A stretch of DNA of 64,000 nucleotides from Paucimonas lemoignei (lineage in GTDB: Bacteria; Pseudomonadota; Gammaproteobacteria; Burkholderiales; Burkholderiaceae_D): positions 372,001 through 436,000 of the forward strand of contig NZ_SLZQ01000002.1 in NCBI RefSeq assembly GCF_004342585.1, in the 5' to 3' direction. This document shows positions 25,338-35,484 of this stretch, in pieces (position 1 is the first letter of the stretch; each line of letters begins with the position of its first letter). The notes under the pieces are model-generated. The model saw nothing but the letters and a program-made list of their open reading frames with translations, was not told the origin of the DNA and did no database searches. The position numbers and the translations under genes were made by a program.

Positions 25338-26591
25338 ATGTTTCAACATATTAAAGAGCCTACTGACGGCAAAAAGATCAGCGTTAATTCCGACTTTTCC
25401 CTGAACGTTCCTGAAAACCCGATCATTCCCTACATCGAGGGTGACGGTACCGGCGTGGATATCAGCCCGGTCATGATCAAGGTGGTCGATGCTGCCGTTG
25501 CCAAAGCCTATGGCGGCAAGCGCAAGATCAGCTGGATGGAGATCTATGCCGGCGAAAAATCGACCAAGGTCTATGGCCCGGACGTCTGGCTGCCGGATGA
25601 AACTCTGCAGGTCCTGAAGGATTACGTCGTATCGATCAAGGGTCCCCTGACTACTCCGGTTGGTGGCGGCATCCGTTCGCTGAACGTGGCGCTGCGTCAG
25701 GAACTCGACCTGTACGTCTGCCTGCGCCCGGTACGCTACTTCAAGGGCGTTCCCTCGCCGCTGCGCGAGCCGGAAAAGACCGACATGGTGATCTTCCGTG
25801 AAAACTCCGAAGACATCTATGCCGGTATCGAATGGGCCGAAGGCTCCGACGGCGCCAAGAAGGTGATCGAATTCCTGACCAAGGAAATGGGCGTCAAGAA
25901 GATCCGTTTCCCGGGCTCCTCGGGCATCGGCATCAAGCCGGTCTCGCGTGAAGGCACCGAGCGCCTGGTGCGCAAGGCGATCCAGTACGCGATCGACAAT
26001 GACAAGCCGTCGGTGACCATTGTCCACAAGGGCAATATCATGAAGTACACCGAAGGCGGCTTCCGTGACTGGGGCTATGCCTTGGCGCAGCGCGAATTCG
26101 GCGCCGAGCTGATCGATGGCGGCCCATGGTGCAAGTTCAAGAATCCGAAGACCGGCAGGGAAATCATCGTCAAGGATTCGATTGCCGACGCTTTCCTGCA
26201 GCAAATCCTGCTGCGCCCGAACGAATACAGCGTGATCGCGACACTGAATCTGAACGGCGACTACATTTCCGACGCCCTGGCTGCGCAAGTCGGCGGCATC
26301 GGTATTGCGCCGGGCGCCAACATGTCGGATTCGGTAGCGATGTTCGAAGCGACCCACGGCACTGCACCGAAATATGCAGGCAAGGATTACGTCAATCCAG
26401 GTTCGCTGATCCTTTCGGCGGAAATGATGCTGCGTCACATGGGCTGGAACGAAGCGGCTGACCTGATCATCAGTTCGATGGAAAAATCCATTGCATCGAA
26501 GCGAGTCACCTATGACTTCGCCCGTCTGATGGAAGGCGCGACACAAGTATCATGCTCGGGCTTTGGCGAGGTCATGATCGAAAATATGTAA
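25338..26591 (+). CDS. icd: NADP-dependent isocitrate dehydrogenase, homodimeric type
   Basis: A 417-residue TCA-cycle enzyme, oxidatively decarboxylating isocitrate to 2-oxoglutarate. Substrate loop [13 protein letters not shown] carries Ser114, equivalent to the serine phosphorylated by AceK in E. coli. The catalytic Tyr/Lys region and [20 protein letters not shown] with the NADP-selecting Lys/Tyr are intact. GGAGA precedes the ATG at 25338; an earlier in-frame start is not family-like. It ends in an intrinsic terminator, and the unrelated monomeric isozyme follows 404 nt later. Confidence 0.97.
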   Translation: MFQHIKEPTDGKKISVNSDFSLNVPENPIIPYIEGDGTGVDISPVMIKVVDAAVAKAYGGKRKISWMEIYAGEKSTKVYGPDVWLPDETLQVLKDYVVSIKGPLTTPVGGGIRSLNVALRQELDLYVCLRPVRYFKGVPSPLREPEKTDMVIFRENSEDIYAGIEWAEGSDGAKKVIEFLTKEMGVKKIRFPGSSGIGIKPVSREGTERLVRKAIQYAIDNDKPSVTIVHKGNIMKYTEGGFRDWGYALAQREFGAELIDGGPWCKFKNPKTGREIIVKDSIADAFLQQILLRPNEYSVIATLNLNGDYISDALAAQVGGIGIAPGANMSDSVAMFEATHGTAPKYAGKDYVNPGSLILSAEMMLRHMGWNEAADLIISSMEKSIASKRVTYDFARLMEGATQVSCSGFGEVMIENM

Positions 26592-26613
26592 TTCATCCTT
26601 GGAGCACCAAGGC

Positions 26614-26640
26614 AACCGGGCCCTAGTGCCCGGTTTTTTT
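26614..26640 (+). terminator. Intrinsic terminator of icd
   Basis: AACCGGGC (26614-26621) pairs with GCCCGGTT (26628-26635), loop CCTAGT, followed by T7. Confidence 0.92.
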
Positions 26641-26789
26641 ATGGAGTAAGCTGAAATTCCCTTAGCTTCGGCAACGATGAGGGGGGCAGGCGCCAAGCTC
26701 AAAAGTCAGTGTCGTCGCCTGACCCATCAAACGTCTACATCTCGTCCGCTTTTGGGTGACGAAGATGAGGATCTATGGCCTTCATTCAT

Positions 26790-26818
26790 TTGCATAATGT
26801 GAAAGGCTGATGCATAAT
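26790..26818 (+). promoter_or_regulatory. Candidate promoter of idh
   Basis: TTGCAT (26790-26795) and CATAAT (26813-26818) are 17 bp apart. The octamer TGCATAAT occurs twice, at 26791 and 26811, exactly 20 bp apart. The predicted start lies just before the palindrome at 26835-26848. The 5' leader would be about 170 nt. Confidence 0.4.
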
Positions 26819-26834
26819 ATGGTGTTCGTCTTAT

Positions 26835-26848
26835 GTCTTATATAAGAC
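26835..26848 (+). promoter_or_regulatory. 14-bp palindromic operator upstream of idh
   Basis: GTCTTATATAAGAC is a perfect palindrome, preceded by a further half-site (GTCTTAT at 26828). Its form is like operators of GntR-family repressors. It sits about 10 bp downstream of the predicted transcription start, a roadblock position. The regulator is not identified. Confidence 0.5.
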
Positions 26849-26995
26849 CTGATTTCACCGCACACATGCCCTGTCCCTCCTTCTCTCTTAAGAGATGTAG
26901 AAGAGCAAGAGTAATGCGTTGACCCTCGCCTGAACAGGCGAGAACTTTCAGATTACGAATTCCAAAAAATTTCCCGAAAGCCAAGGAAAGAGCAC

Positions 26996-29230
26996 ATGAG
27001 CAGCGACCCGACCATTATCTATACGTTAACCGACGAAGCGCCCTTGCTGGCAACTTATTCATTTCTGCCAATTATCAGCACCTTCACCAAGCCGGCTGGC
27101 ATTCGCATTGAACAGAGCGACATTTCGGTCGCGGCGCGCATTCTGGGCAACTTTCCCGAATACCTGGCGCCGGAGCAGCGCGTGCCCGACACGCTCGCTG
27201 AATTAGGCAAGAAGACGCTCGATCCGGACGCCAACATCATCAAGCTGCCCAATATCAGCGCATCGATGCCGCAGCTCCTGGCAGCGATCAAGGAACTCCA
27301 GGGCAAGGGCTACAAGATTCCGGATTATCCGGCTGATCCGAAAAACGATGAGGAAAAGGAAATCAGGGCACGCTATGCCAAGTGTGTCGGCTCTTCCGTT
27401 AACCCGGTTCTGCGTGAAGGTAACTCCGATCGCCGTGCGCCGCGCGCAGTAAAGGAATACGCCCGCAAGAATCCGCATTCGATGGGCGAATGGGCGCAGG
27501 CTTCGCGCACCCACGTGTCGCACATGCATGGCGGCGATTTTTACCACGGTGAAAAATCGATGACCCTGGACCGCTCACGTGACGTGAAGATGGAACTCAT
27601 CACCAAGAGCGGCAAGACACTGATCCTGAAACCCAAGGTTTCCCTGCAGGCTGGCGAAATCATCGACTCGATGTTCATGAGCGTCAAGGCGCTGTGCGAC
27701 TTCTACGAGCGCCAGATCGAAGACGCGCGCAAGTCCAACGTGCTGTTCTCGCTGCACGTCAAGGCCACCATGATGAAGGTGTCCCACCCGATCGTCTTTG
27801 GCCACTGCGTAAAGATTTTCTACAAGGACGCGTTCAAGAAGCACGGCGCGCTGTTAGATAGCCTTGGCGTGAACGTCAACAATGGCATGGTCGATCTGTA
27901 CAACAAGATTGCCAAGCTGCCCGATTCGCAGCGCGAAGAGATCATGCGCGACCTCCATGCTTGCCATGAGAATCGTCCGGAACTGGCGATGGTCGATTCG
28001 TCCAAGGGCATCACGAACTTCCATTCGCCCAGCGACGTCATCGTCGATGCCTCGATGCCGGCCATGATCCGTGCCGGTGGCAAGATGTACGGCGCCGACG
28101 GCCGCCTGAAAGAAGTCAAGGCGGTGATGCCGGAGAGTACATTCGCACGTATCTATCAGGAAATCATCAACTTTTGCAAATGGCATGGTGCATTCGACCC
28201 GCGCACGATGGGCACCGTGCCCAACGTGGGCCTGATGGCGCAACAGGCGGAAGAATATGGTTCGCACGACAAGACGTTCGAGATTCCGGAAGACGGCGTG
28301 GCCAACATCACCGATCTGGCTACCGGCGAAGTGCTGCTGACGCAGAATGTCGAGCAGGGCGACATCTGGCGCATGTGCCAGGTCAAGGATGCACCGATCC
28401 GCGACTGGGTCAAGCTGGCCGTCACGCGCGCCCGCAACTCGGGCATGCCAGCCGTGTTCTGGCTCGATTCCTACCGTCCGCATGAGAATGAGCTGATCAA
28501 GAAGGTCAAGACTTACCTGAAGGATCACGATACGACCGGACTGGATATCCAGATCATGTCGCAGGTGCGTGCCATGCGCTACACGCTCGAACGCGTGATG
28601 CGTGGCCTCGACACCATTTCGGTTACCGGCAATATCCTGCGCGACTACCTGACTGACTTGTTCCCGATCCTCGAGTTGGGCACCAGCGCGAAGATGTTGT
28701 CCATCGTTCCGCTGATGGCTGGCGGCGGCATGTACGAAACCGGCGCCGGCGGCTCGGCTCCGAAGCACGTGCAGCAGCTGGTTGAAGAAAACCATCTCCG
28801 CTGGGATTCGCTGGGTGAATTCCTCGCACTGACGGCAAGCCTGGAAGATCTGGGCATCAAGACCGGCAACGCCAGGGCCAAACTCCTGGCCAAGACGCTG
28901 GATGCGGCGACCGGCAAGCTGCTGGACAATCGCAAGTCGCCTTCCCCCAAGACCGGTGAGCTCGACAACCGTGGCAGCCAGTTTTACCTGTCCATGTACT
29001 GGGCCCAGGAATTGGCAGCACAGCAGGAGGACGCTGAACTTGGCGCTTACTTTGCGCCGCTGGCGAAGGCGCTGGCCGACAACGAGCAGAAAATCGTTGC
29101 CGAGCTGATCGAAGTCCAGGGCAAGCCGGTCGACATCGGCGGCTATTACAAAGTTGACGACGCCAAGTTGAAGGCAGTCATGCGCCCGAGTACGACGTTC
29201 AACTCGGCGCTGCAGACCGTAGGTGCCTGA
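26996..29230 (+). CDS. idh: NADP-dependent isocitrate dehydrogenase, monomeric type
   Basis: A 744-residue single-chain isocitrate dehydrogenase, catalysing the same reaction as Icd but from an unrelated-length family (about 740 residues). It begins with [26 protein letters not shown] in part, and carries [12 protein letters not shown], the substrate region [18 protein letters not shown], and [17 protein letters not shown]. The C-terminus ends in the typical [16 protein letters not shown] precedes the ATG. A paired icd-idh arrangement is known in Pseudomonas and Colwellia. A palindromic operator upstream suggests separate control. Confidence 0.97.
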   Translation: MSSDPTIIYTLTDEAPLLATYSFLPIISTFTKPAGIRIEQSDISVAARILGNFPEYLAPEQRVPDTLAELGKKTLDPDANIIKLPNISASMPQLLAAIKELQGKGYKIPDYPADPKNDEEKEIRARYAKCVGSSVNPVLREGNSDRRAPRAVKEYARKNPHSMGEWAQASRTHVSHMHGGDFYHGEKSMTLDRSRDVKMELITKSGKTLILKPKVSLQAGEIIDSMFMSVKALCDFYERQIEDARKSNVLFSLHVKATMMKVSHPIVFGHCVKIFYKDAFKKHGALLDSLGVNVNNGMVDLYNKIAKLPDSQREEIMRDLHACHENRPELAMVDSSKGITNFHSPSDVIVDASMPAMIRAGGKMYGADGRLKEVKAVMPESTFARIYQEIINFCKWHGAFDPRTMGTVPNVGLMAQQAEEYGSHDKTFEIPEDGVANITDLATGEVLLTQNVEQGDIWRMCQVKDAPIRDWVKLAVTRARNSGMPAVFWLDSYRPHENELIKKVKTYLKDHDTTGLDIQIMSQVRAMRYTLERVMRGLDTISVTGNILRDYLTDLFPILELGTSAKMLSIVPLMAGGGMYETGAGGSAPKHVQQLVEENHLRWDSLGEFLALTASLEDLGIKTGNARAKLLAKTLDAATGKLLDNRKSPSPKTGELDNRGSQFYLSMYWAQELAAQQEDAELGAYFAPLAKALADNEQKIVAELIEVQGKPVDIGGYYKVDDAKLKAVMRPSTTFNSALQTVGA

Positions 29231-29238
29231 TATAAAAG

Positions 29239-29260
29239 CGGCGCACCGCTCGGTGCGCCG
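29239..29260 (+). terminator. 10-bp perfect hairpin after idh
   Basis: CGGCGCACCG and CGGTGCGCCG flank a CT dinucleotide, 8 nt after the idh stop. It lacks a T run and may protect the 3' end; the terminator 20 bp further on does the terminating. Confidence 0.6.
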
Positions 29261-29280
29261 TTAGATTCGTGTAAAAAACA

Positions 29281-29306
29281 AAAAACCCCGCGGTAGCGGG
29301 GTTTTT
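29281..29306. terminator. Bidirectional terminator between idh and the cold-shock gene
   Basis: AAAAACCCCGC and GCGGGGTTTTT form an 11-bp perfect stem with loop GGTA, serving two convergent genes. Confidence 0.93.
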
Positions 29307-29326
29307 CTTAAAACACCTGACTGTAA

Positions 29327-29530
29327 TCAGGCGTTTTGAATGTTGGAAGCTTGCTTGCCTTTGGGGCCTTGCGTGACTTCAAACGCGACTTTTTGACCTT
29401 CTTTCAGGGTCTTGAAGCCGTTCATCTGAATTGCGGAGAAGTGCGCGAACAGATCTTCGCCACCATCGTCCGGAGTGATAAAACCGAAACCTTTGGAATC
29501 GTTAAACCACTTAACAGTACCAGTTGCCAT
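29327..29530 (-). CDS. Cold-shock domain protein
   Basis: A 67-residue single-domain CspA-type protein. The RNA-binding motifs RNP1 ([10 protein letters not shown]) and RNP2 (DLFAHFSAI) are intact after [12 protein letters not shown]. It binds single-stranded RNA and prevents unwanted structure. The family is universal in this group, with several paralogues per genome, so no letter is assigned. A long leader of about 125 nt between its promoter and the start codon fits the cold-shock mode of control. Confidence 0.95.
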   Translation of the reverse strand: MATGTVKWFNDSKGFGFITPDDGGEDLFAHFSAIQMNGFKTLKEGQKVAFEVTQGPKGKQASNIQNA

Positions 29531-29663
29531 AAAAAGCGTCTTTCAAATTGAACTAATCACACGAGCCGTAAAAGCAAGAAGGCTCGCGCAAAGCTGCCCC
29601 CTCTTCAAACCTGCTCACTTCGTATTAGCAAGTCTGCAACTTTCATCCCTGCCAACGTTGTCC

Positions 29664-29692
29664 ATTGTTCTAGGAAAAAAAGCTAAAGTCAA
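29664..29692 (-). promoter_or_regulatory. Sigma70 promoter of the cold-shock gene
   Basis: On the minus strand TTGACT (29692-29687) and AACAAT (29669-29664) are separated by 17 bp. The untranslated leader would run about 125 nt to the start codon at 29530. Confidence 0.6.
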
Positions 29693-29833
29693 GGCCTAGC
29701 AACCAGGGAAATAAATGGTTTATGCGCGATCGCAACAAATTGGCCTTGTTTTACTCTAATCCGGCGCCATCTGCGCACTATCAAGAAAGGGCGTAATATC
29801 GTTAAAAACGAAAGCCGGAATTATTTTCGAGCG

Positions 29834-29861
29834 TTGCGCACCTTAATGAAAGCATTAGAAT
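29834..29861 (+). promoter_or_regulatory. Promoter of clpS-clpA, leaderless
   Basis: TTGCGC (29834-29839) and TAGAAT (29856-29861) are 16 bp apart, and the clpS ATG follows only 6 nt after the -10 box. No Shine-Dalgarno sequence fits in that gap. Confidence 0.55.
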
Positions 29862-29867
29862 AGACGC

Positions 29868-30179
29868 ATGGCAACTAAGCATGACGACAACGGGACGGTA
29901 CTGGCACGGCAGGAGCAAAAGCTCAAACCGCCCCCCATGTACCAAGTATTATTATTGAATGACGATTACACCCCGATGGAATTCGTGGTGGCGATTCTTC
30001 AGGAGTATTTCAATAAGGACCGTGAAACTGCCACGCAAATTATGCTCAAGGTGCATCGCGATGGAAAAGGGATGTGCGGCGTGTATCCTAAGGATATCGC
30101 GTCCACTAAAGTCGAGTTGGTATTAACCCACGCTAGGAAAGCAGGACACCCCCTGCAATGCGTGATGGAGGAAGCATGA
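29868..30179 (+). CDS. clpS: ATP-dependent Clp protease adaptor ClpS
   Basis: A 103-residue adaptor that delivers N-degron substrates to ClpAP. The core [21 protein letters not shown] (about residues 24-44) includes the Asn/Asp pair that grips the substrate N-terminus, followed by [24 protein letters not shown] with the conserved His. The flexible N-terminal extension is normal length. Its stop overlaps the clpA start (ATGA), so the pair is translationally coupled. Confidence 0.97.
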   Translation: MATKHDDNGTVLARQEQKLKPPPMYQVLLLNDDYTPMEFVVAILQEYFNKDRETATQIMLKVHRDGKGMCGVYPKDIASTKVELVLTHARKAGHPLQCVMEEA

Positions 30180-32476
30180 TTGCGCAGGAACTTGAAGTTA
30201 GTTTGCATATGGCCTTTGTCGAGGCGCGCCAGGCTCGACATGAATTCATCACCGTCGAGCACTTGCTGCTGGCGTTGCTGGACAACCCGTCGGCTGCGGA
30301 GGTGCTGCGCGCCTGCGCCGTCAACATCGAAGACCTGCGCAAAACGCTGACAAACTTCATCAGCGACAACACACCCACCGTGCCGGGCACGAGCGAAGTG
30401 GATACCCAGCCGACCCTGGGTTTCCAGCGCGTGATCCAGCGCGCCATCATGCACGTGCAGTCCGCTTCCAACGGCAAGAAGGAAGTCACGGGCGCCAACG
30501 TGCTGGTGGCCATCTTTGGCGAGAAGGATTCGCATGCGGTGTATTACTTGCACCAGCAGGGCGTCACGCGCCTGGATGTGGTGAATTTCATTTCCCACGG
30601 CGTGCGCAAGGATCAGCAGTCCGACGCGCAGAAGTCGCCTGAGGGAACGGAAGATGCGCAGGTGGAAGGCCAGGGCAAGGAAAGCCCGCTGGAGCAATTC
30701 ACCCAGAACCTCAACAAGGCTGCTGCCGAAGGCAAGATCGATCCGTTGATCGGCCGCGAACAGGAAGTCGAACGTGTCATTCAGACGCTGTGCCGTCGCC
30801 GCAAGAATAATCCCTTGCTGGTAGGCGAAGCCGGCGTCGGCAAGACCGCGATCGCCGAAGGCCTGGCATGGCGCATCACCCAGGGCGATGTGCCGGAAGT
30901 ATTGCAGAATGCAGTCGTGTACGCGCTCGACATGGGCGCGCTGTTGGCCGGCACCAAGTATCGCGGCGATTTCGAGCAGCGCCTGAAGGCGGTCTTGAAG
31001 CAGCTGAAGGAAAACCCGAACGGCATCCTGTTTATCGACGAGATCCATACGATCATCGGCGCGGGCGCGGCTTCGGGCGGCACGCTGGATGCTTCCAACC
31101 TGCTCAAGCCCGCTCTGTCGAGCGGCCAGCTCAAGTGCATCGGCGCGACTACCTTCACCGAATACCGTGGCGTATTCGAGAAGGATCACGCGTTGTCACG
31201 GCGCTTCCAGAAGATCGATGTCAACGAGCCGACGGTCGAGCAGACCGTGCAGATCCTGCGCGGCCTGAAGTCGCGCTTCGAAGAGCATCACGGCATCAAG
31301 TATTCGGCTTCGGCGTTGACCACCGCAGCCGAGCTGGCGGCACGCTTCATCAACGACCGTCATCTACCCGACAAGGCCATCGATGTGATCGACGAGGCTG
31401 GCGCGGCTCAGCGCATCCTGCCGAAGTCGAAGCAGAAGAAGACCATCGGCAAGGCCGAGATCGAGGACATCATCGCCAAGATCGCGCGCATCCCGGCGCA
31501 GACCGTCAACCAGGACGACCGCACCAAGCTGCAGACTATCGACCGCGACCTGAAGAACGTCGTGTTTGGTCAGGATCCGGCAATCGAAGCGCTGGCGTCA
31601 GCCATCAAGATGGCACGCGCGGGCCTCGGCAAGACCGACAAGCCGATCGGCTCCTTCCTGTTCTCCGGTCCGACCGGCGTGGGCAAGACGGAAGTTGCCA
31701 AGCAGTTGGCCTTCATCCTGGGCATCGACCTGATCCGCTTCGACATGTCGGAATACATGGAGCGCCACGCGGTGTCGCGCCTCATCGGTGCGCCACCGGG
31801 CTACGTCGGATTCGACCAGGGTGGTTTGCTGACCGAGGCGATCACCAAGAAGCCGCATGCGGTGCTGCTGCTCGATGAGATCGAAAAGGCGCATCCGGAT
31901 ATCTTCAATATCCTGCTGCAGGTGATGGACCACGGCACGCTGACCGACAATAACGGCCGGAAGGCGGACTTCCGCAATGTCATCATCATCATGACGACGA
32001 ATGCGGGCGCCGAGAGCCTGCAGAAGCGCACCATCGGCTTCACGGAACAGCGCGCGCCGGGCGACGAGATGGGCGACATCAAGCGCATGTTCACGCCGGA
32101 ATTCCGCAACCGTCTGGATGCGGTGATCAGCTTCAAGGCGCTGGACGAAGAAATCATCCTGCGCGTGGTGGACAAGTTCCTCATGCAGCTGGAAGAGCAA
32201 TTGCACGAGAAGAAGGTCGATGCGATCTTCTCCGAAAAGCTGCGCCGCTTCCTGGCTCAAAAAGGCTTCGATCCGCTCATGGGTGCGCGTCCGATGTCCC
32301 GCCTGATCCAGGACATGATCAGGAAGGCGCTGGCAGACGAGCTGCTGTTCGGTCGACTGGTATCCGGCGGCAGGGTGACGGTGGAGCTGGACGACGAAAA
32401 CCAGATCAAGCTGGAATTCGCGGAAGGCGATATCCCGCCGCCGTCGACACCGCAGGAAGCTGCCGAAGTCGACTAA
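30176..32476 (+). CDS. clpA: ATP-dependent Clp protease ATP-binding subunit ClpA
   Basis: A 766-residue AAA+ unfoldase that feeds proteins to ClpP. N-domain [20 protein letters not shown]; first AAA module with Walker [16 protein letters not shown] and Walker [15 protein letters not shown]; second module with [15 protein letters not shown] and [15 protein letters not shown] ClpP-binding loop of the IGF kind would lie near [10 protein letters not shown] (about 620). GGAGG precedes the ATG at 30176, chosen over the earlier in-frame ATG at 30158 because the family starts MIAQELE. A terminator follows. Confidence 0.97.
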   Translation: MIAQELEVSLHMAFVEARQARHEFITVEHLLLALLDNPSAAEVLRACAVNIEDLRKTLTNFISDNTPTVPGTSEVDTQPTLGFQRVIQRAIMHVQSASNGKKEVTGANVLVAIFGEKDSHAVYYLHQQGVTRLDVVNFISHGVRKDQQSDAQKSPEGTEDAQVEGQGKESPLEQFTQNLNKAAAEGKIDPLIGREQEVERVIQTLCRRRKNNPLLVGEAGVGKTAIAEGLAWRITQGDVPEVLQNAVVYALDMGALLAGTKYRGDFEQRLKAVLKQLKENPNGILFIDEIHTIIGAGAASGGTLDASNLLKPALSSGQLKCIGATTFTEYRGVFEKDHALSRRFQKIDVNEPTVEQTVQILRGLKSRFEEHHGIKYSASALTTAAELAARFINDRHLPDKAIDVIDEAGAAQRILPKSKQKKTIGKAEIEDIIAKIARIPAQTVNQDDRTKLQTIDRDLKNVVFGQDPAIEALASAIKMARAGLGKTDKPIGSFLFSGPTGVGKTEVAKQLAFILGIDLIRFDMSEYMERHAVSRLIGAPPGYVGFDQGGLLTEAITKKPHAVLLLDEIEKAHPDIFNILLQVMDHGTLTDNNGRKADFRNVIIIMTTNAGAESLQKRTIGFTEQRAPGDEMGDIKRMFTPEFRNRLDAVISFKALDEEIILRVVDKFLMQLEEQLHEKKVDAIFSEKLRRFLAQKGFDPLMGARPMSRLIQDMIRKALADELLFGRLVSGGRVTVELDDENQIKLEFAEGDIPPPSTPQEAAEVD

Positions 32477-32537
32477 AGCAACTAAGCCAACCAACAGCCA
32501 TTGCAGGACCGACAGGCTCTGCAATGGCACAGGCGAG

Positions 32538-32572
32538 AGCCCGGCTCATGCAATGAGAGCCGGGCTTTTTTT
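32538..32572 (+). terminator. Intrinsic terminator of clpS-clpA
   Basis: AGCCCGGCT (32538-32546) pairs with AGCCGGGCT (32558-32566), with an inner CAT/ATG pairing, followed by T7. Confidence 0.88.
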
Positions 32573-32586
32573 GTGGAGATGGAATT

Positions 32587-32617
32587 AAAAAAGCCCCATG
32601 CAAATGGGGCTTTTTTT
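32587..32617 (-). terminator. Terminator of the M48-like gene and its operon
   Basis: AAAAAAGCCCCAT and ATGGGGCTTTTTT form a 13-bp perfect stem around GCAA. A6 and T7 flanks make it bidirectional; it lies 24 nt after the M48-like stop. Confidence 0.92.
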
Positions 32618-32640
32618 ACGAGTCAAGCTTCGCGAGCAGC

Positions 32641-33726
32641 TCAGGGAATCAGACCACGCTTTGCAGCCTGTTTGGCGCGGATTTCGGTCGTCGCCTTTTC
32701 AATAGCGACGAGGCGAGAATCGATGCCTGGATGAATGGCGGCATAGCCATTCGCGACCGACGCCGGGTAGCGTTCGGCAAAGGTGCGCCAGAATGTCGGT
32801 GCGTAGGTGATGTCGTAACCTGCGCGTGCGGCGAGGTACAGGCCAAGCCGATCTGCTTCGGCATCGAGCTCTGGCGGATACGGCGTGACGCCGGAGCGGC
32901 CAGTCATGGTTTCAAGGTCGGGATTGAATCGAATCAGATTGTCGATAATGCCGCCCATGGTGGCGACCATGCGCTGCTTGGTAGGGTGGCCAAGAATGTT
33001 GTGTGCCATTTCGCGCGCGATCACATAGGCGAGCTCCTGGTCGGAACGCGCGTAGTCCAGCAGGCCGCGGGTGATGACGACGCGGCGGCCGTCGGCGTAG
33101 GCGTTGACATGGTCGGCGTTGCCCAGGTCGATGCTGAAGGCGCAGGCGGTCGTCAGCGGCACGACCAGCGAGGTCTGGCCTTCCTTGCGGTCGACGGTCA
33201 GCTTGACGAGAGAACGGTTGCGTACCAGCGGCGCGAGCACGGCGGCAGCCTGGCGCTCGGCATCCTCGCCAGGAACGAACGGCTTGTCTTCGGCAGCGAT
33301 AAGAATGTCGCCACGGCGTATGCCAACGCGCTCGGCGCCACTGCCAGCCAGGATGCTGTTGACCTGGAGACGTTCGTCATAGCCAAAGGTCTTTTGCACG
33401 ACGTCGGCCAATTCGGCCGAATACGAATATTTGTTTTTGGCTGAAAAGCCAAGCAGCTTGCGCGCGTATGTCTTGCACAAGGGGGCGTTATTGACCAGCA
33501 GCGGTGCGGCTACGCGGTCGATGCGATTTTGCGCCGCTGCCGTTGCCAGCAAGGTTTGTTGCTGTGTCATTCCCTGCGACGTCGACTCTTTGCCCATGGT
33601 GGGTGTTGGCAGTACCGTCGGCTGCGGCGGCGTGGCGCAAGCGGCAAGCAAGGCTGCCGGCAGCAGCAAGGCCGCAAGGCGGGAAGCCGTGCGGCCGCGA
33701 GCTTTTCGAGGGTTACATTCGGTCAT
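32641..33726 (-). CDS. M48-family-like lipoprotein with PDZ domain and altered HExxH
   Basis: A 361-residue predicted lipoprotein: lipobox LAAC with Cys30. A PDZ-like segment follows near residues 125-170 (LAGSGAERVGIRRGDILIAAEDKPFV), then an M48 peptidase-like domain. Where M48 zinc proteases have HExxH, this protein reads REMAH (Arg238, Glu239, His242) in VIAREMAHNILGH. The downstream acidic helix ELDAEADRLGLYLAARAGYD is kept. It may be a non-catalytic or differently metallated relative. It is 11 nt downstream of dut. Confidence 0.82.
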   Translation of the reverse strand: MTECNPRKARGRTASRLAALLLPAALLAACATPPQPTVLPTPTMGKESTSQGMTQQQTLLATAAAQNRIDRVAAPLLVNNAPLCKTYARKLLGFSAKNKYSYSAELADVVQKTFGYDERLQVNSILAGSGAERVGIRRGDILIAAEDKPFVPGEDAERQAAAVLAPLVRNRSLVKLTVDRKEGQTSLVVPLTTACAFSIDLGNADHVNAYADGRRVVITRGLLDYARSDQELAYVIAREMAHNILGHPTKQRMVATMGGIIDNLIRFNPDLETMTGRSGVTPYPPELDAEADRLGLYLAARAGYDITYAPTFWRTFAERYPASVANGYAAIHPGIDSRLVAIEKATTEIRAKQAAKRGLIP

Positions 33727-33737
33727 GAAAATTCCTT

Positions 33738-34187
33738 TCAGTGTTTGCCGGTGCTGCCGAAACCGCCGGCACCGCGTTCGCTGCTTTCGAATTCTTCGAC
33801 GATATTGAAGCCGACCTGGAGCACCGGGACGATCACCAGTTGGGCGAGGCGTTCCATGGGGTTGAGCACAAATTCGCTCTGGCCGCGGTTCCAGGTCGAT
33901 ACCATCAACTGACCCTGGTAATCGGAGTCGATCAGGCCGACCAGGTTGCCAAGGACGATGCCATGCTTGTGGCCGAGCCCGGAACGCGGCAGGATCATGG
34001 CCGCATAGCCCGGATTGCCGATATGGATGGCCAGGCCGGTCGGAATCAGCTGGGTTTCGCCAGGCTTTAACGTCAGCGGCGCATCGATGCAGGCGCGCAG
34101 GTCAAGCCCGGCACTGCCAGTAGTGGCATAGGCCGGCATCTGGTCTTTCATGCGCGGGTCGAGAATTTTGACGTCTATGGATTTCAT
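33738..34187 (-). CDS. dut: Deoxyuridine 5'-triphosphate nucleotidohydrolase
   Basis: A 149-residue trimeric dUTPase, hydrolysing dUTP to dUMP and pyrophosphate and so keeping uracil out of DNA. The five family motifs can be followed: [44 protein letters not shown] and the glycine-rich arm [13 protein letters not shown] that closes over the substrate. It stands between coaBC and the M48-like gene. coaBC-dut is a conserved proteobacterial pair. Confidence 0.97.
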   Translation of the reverse strand: MKSIDVKILDPRMKDQMPAYATTGSAGLDLRACIDAPLTLKPGETQLIPTGLAIHIGNPGYAAMILPRSGLGHKHGIVLGNLVGLIDSDYQGQLMVSTWNRGQSEFVLNPMERLAQLVIVPVLQVGFNIVEEFESSERGAGGFGSTGKH

Positions 34188-34214
34188 GAAAACTCGCTTT
34201 AAAGACTAATTTAT

Positions 34215-34257
34215 GCCGGCTGTCTGCCCGCGTGAAGCGGGTGGCCAGGCAGCCGGC
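34215..34257 (-). other. Nested hairpin between coaBC and dut
   Basis: GCCGGCTG (34215-34222) pairs with CAGCCGGC (34250-34257), enclosing CCCGC/GCGGG (34227-34231 with 34237-34241). No T run follows on the minus strand, so it may tune coaBC-dut mRNA rather than terminate. Confidence 0.4.
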
Positions 34258-34277
34258 CCGGGATGGTGCATCAACGA

Positions 34278-35468
34278 TCAGATTCGCCGTGCAATTGCCG
34301 CAATCAGCTGGCGGGCCAGTTGCTGCTTGCTGGCGCGTGGCAGCACGGTTTGCCCATTCTCTTCGAACAGGATGAGCTCGTTATCGTCTTTGCCGAACGT
34401 CTGGTGGCCGATGTTGCCGACCAATAGCGGCACGTTCTTGCGCTGGCGCTTTGCTTCGCCATACTGGGCAAGATTTTCGGATTCGGCGGCAAATCCGACG
34501 CAATAGGGACGGTCAGCCAGCGCCGCCACCGTGGCAAGAATATCCGGGTTCGGTTCGAGGCGCAGTTGCGGTGGCGTGCCGCTGGCATCCTTCTTCAGTT
34601 TTTGCTCGCTGGCGCCGACGACGCGCCAGTCAGCGACGGCAGCCACGGCGACGAAGACATCCTGCGCCTTGACCTGTGCCAGCACTGCCTCATGCATCTG
34701 TTGCGCGGACTGCACGTCGAGACGGCTAACGCCGTAAGGCGTGGGCAAGGCGGTGGGACCGGCGATAAGCGTGACTTGCGCGCCGGCTTCCCGCGCAGCG
34801 CGGGCGATGGCAAATCCCATCTTGCCAGAAGAGAGATTGGTGATGCCGCGCACCGGGTCGATGGGTTCGAAAGTCGGGCCAGCGGTGATCAACACGCTCT
34901 TGCCTTGCAAGAGCTTGGGCTGGAAGACGGCAATCACTTCTTCCAGCAGGCTTTCCGGTTCCAGCATGCGGCCCATGCCGGTTTCACCGCAGGCTTGCGC
35001 ACCGGCGTCCGGGCCGAATACCAGGATGCCGTCTTCCTTCAGGCGCACGACATTGCGTTGTGTCGCCGGGTTTTGCCACATTTCGACGTTCATTGCCGGC
35101 GCCACCATCAGTGGCAAATGCGAGGGGCGCGCCAGGCAAAGAGTGGAGAGCAAGTCGTCGCAGGCGCCGTGCGCCAGCTTGAAGATGAAGTCGGCGGAAC
35201 AGGGGGCGATCAGGATGGCGTCGGCTTCGCGAGTGAGGTCGATGTGCGCCATGTTGTTGGCGATGCGGCCATCCCATTGGTCGGTGAACACCGGCTTGCC
35301 GGTCAGCGCCTGCATGGTCACGGTGGTAATGAAATGCGTCGCCGCATCCGTCATCGCCACCTGCACGGAAGCGCCGGCCTTGCCCAGCAGGCGAGCGAGC
35401 TCAGCTGCCTTGTAGCAGGCCACACCGCCCGACAGGCCAAGGAGAATCTTTTTACCGGCGAGTTCCAT
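34278..35468 (-). CDS. coaBC: Bifunctional phosphopantothenoylcysteine decarboxylase / phosphopantothenate-cysteine ligase
   Basis: A 396-residue enzyme for two steps of coenzyme A synthesis. The N-terminal FMN-dependent decarboxylase begins [24 protein letters not shown] in part; its active-site His lies in [24 protein letters not shown] and its Cys in [10 protein letters not shown]. The C-terminal ligase starts near [27 protein letters not shown] and ends with ANK-like [19 protein letters not shown]. lspA lies 16 nt upstream and dut follows, so it is part of the ribF-ileS-lspA-coaBC-dut run. Confidence 0.96.
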   Translation of the reverse strand: MELAGKKILLGLSGGVACYKAAELARLLGKAGASVQVAMTDAATHFITTVTMQALTGKPVFTDQWDGRIANNMAHIDLTREADAILIAPCSADFIFKLAHGACDDLLSTLCLARPSHLPLMVAPAMNVEMWQNPATQRNVVRLKEDGILVFGPDAGAQACGETGMGRMLEPESLLEEVIAVFQPKLLQGKSVLITAGPTFEPIDPVRGITNLSSGKMGFAIARAAREAGAQVTLIAGPTALPTPYGVSRLDVQSAQQMHEAVLAQVKAQDVFVAVAAVADWRVVGASEQKLKKDASGTPPQLRLEPNPDILATVAALADRPYCVGFAAESENLAQYGEAKRQRKNVPLLVGNIGHQTFGKDDNELILFEENGQTVLPRASKQQLARQLIAAIARRI

Positions 35469-35484
35469 GCGCTTCTCCCTGAAT

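Noticed and set aside
25167-26546. A 459-codon open frame opposite icd
   Set aside because: Antisense shadow of icd with no recognisable motif or ribosome site.
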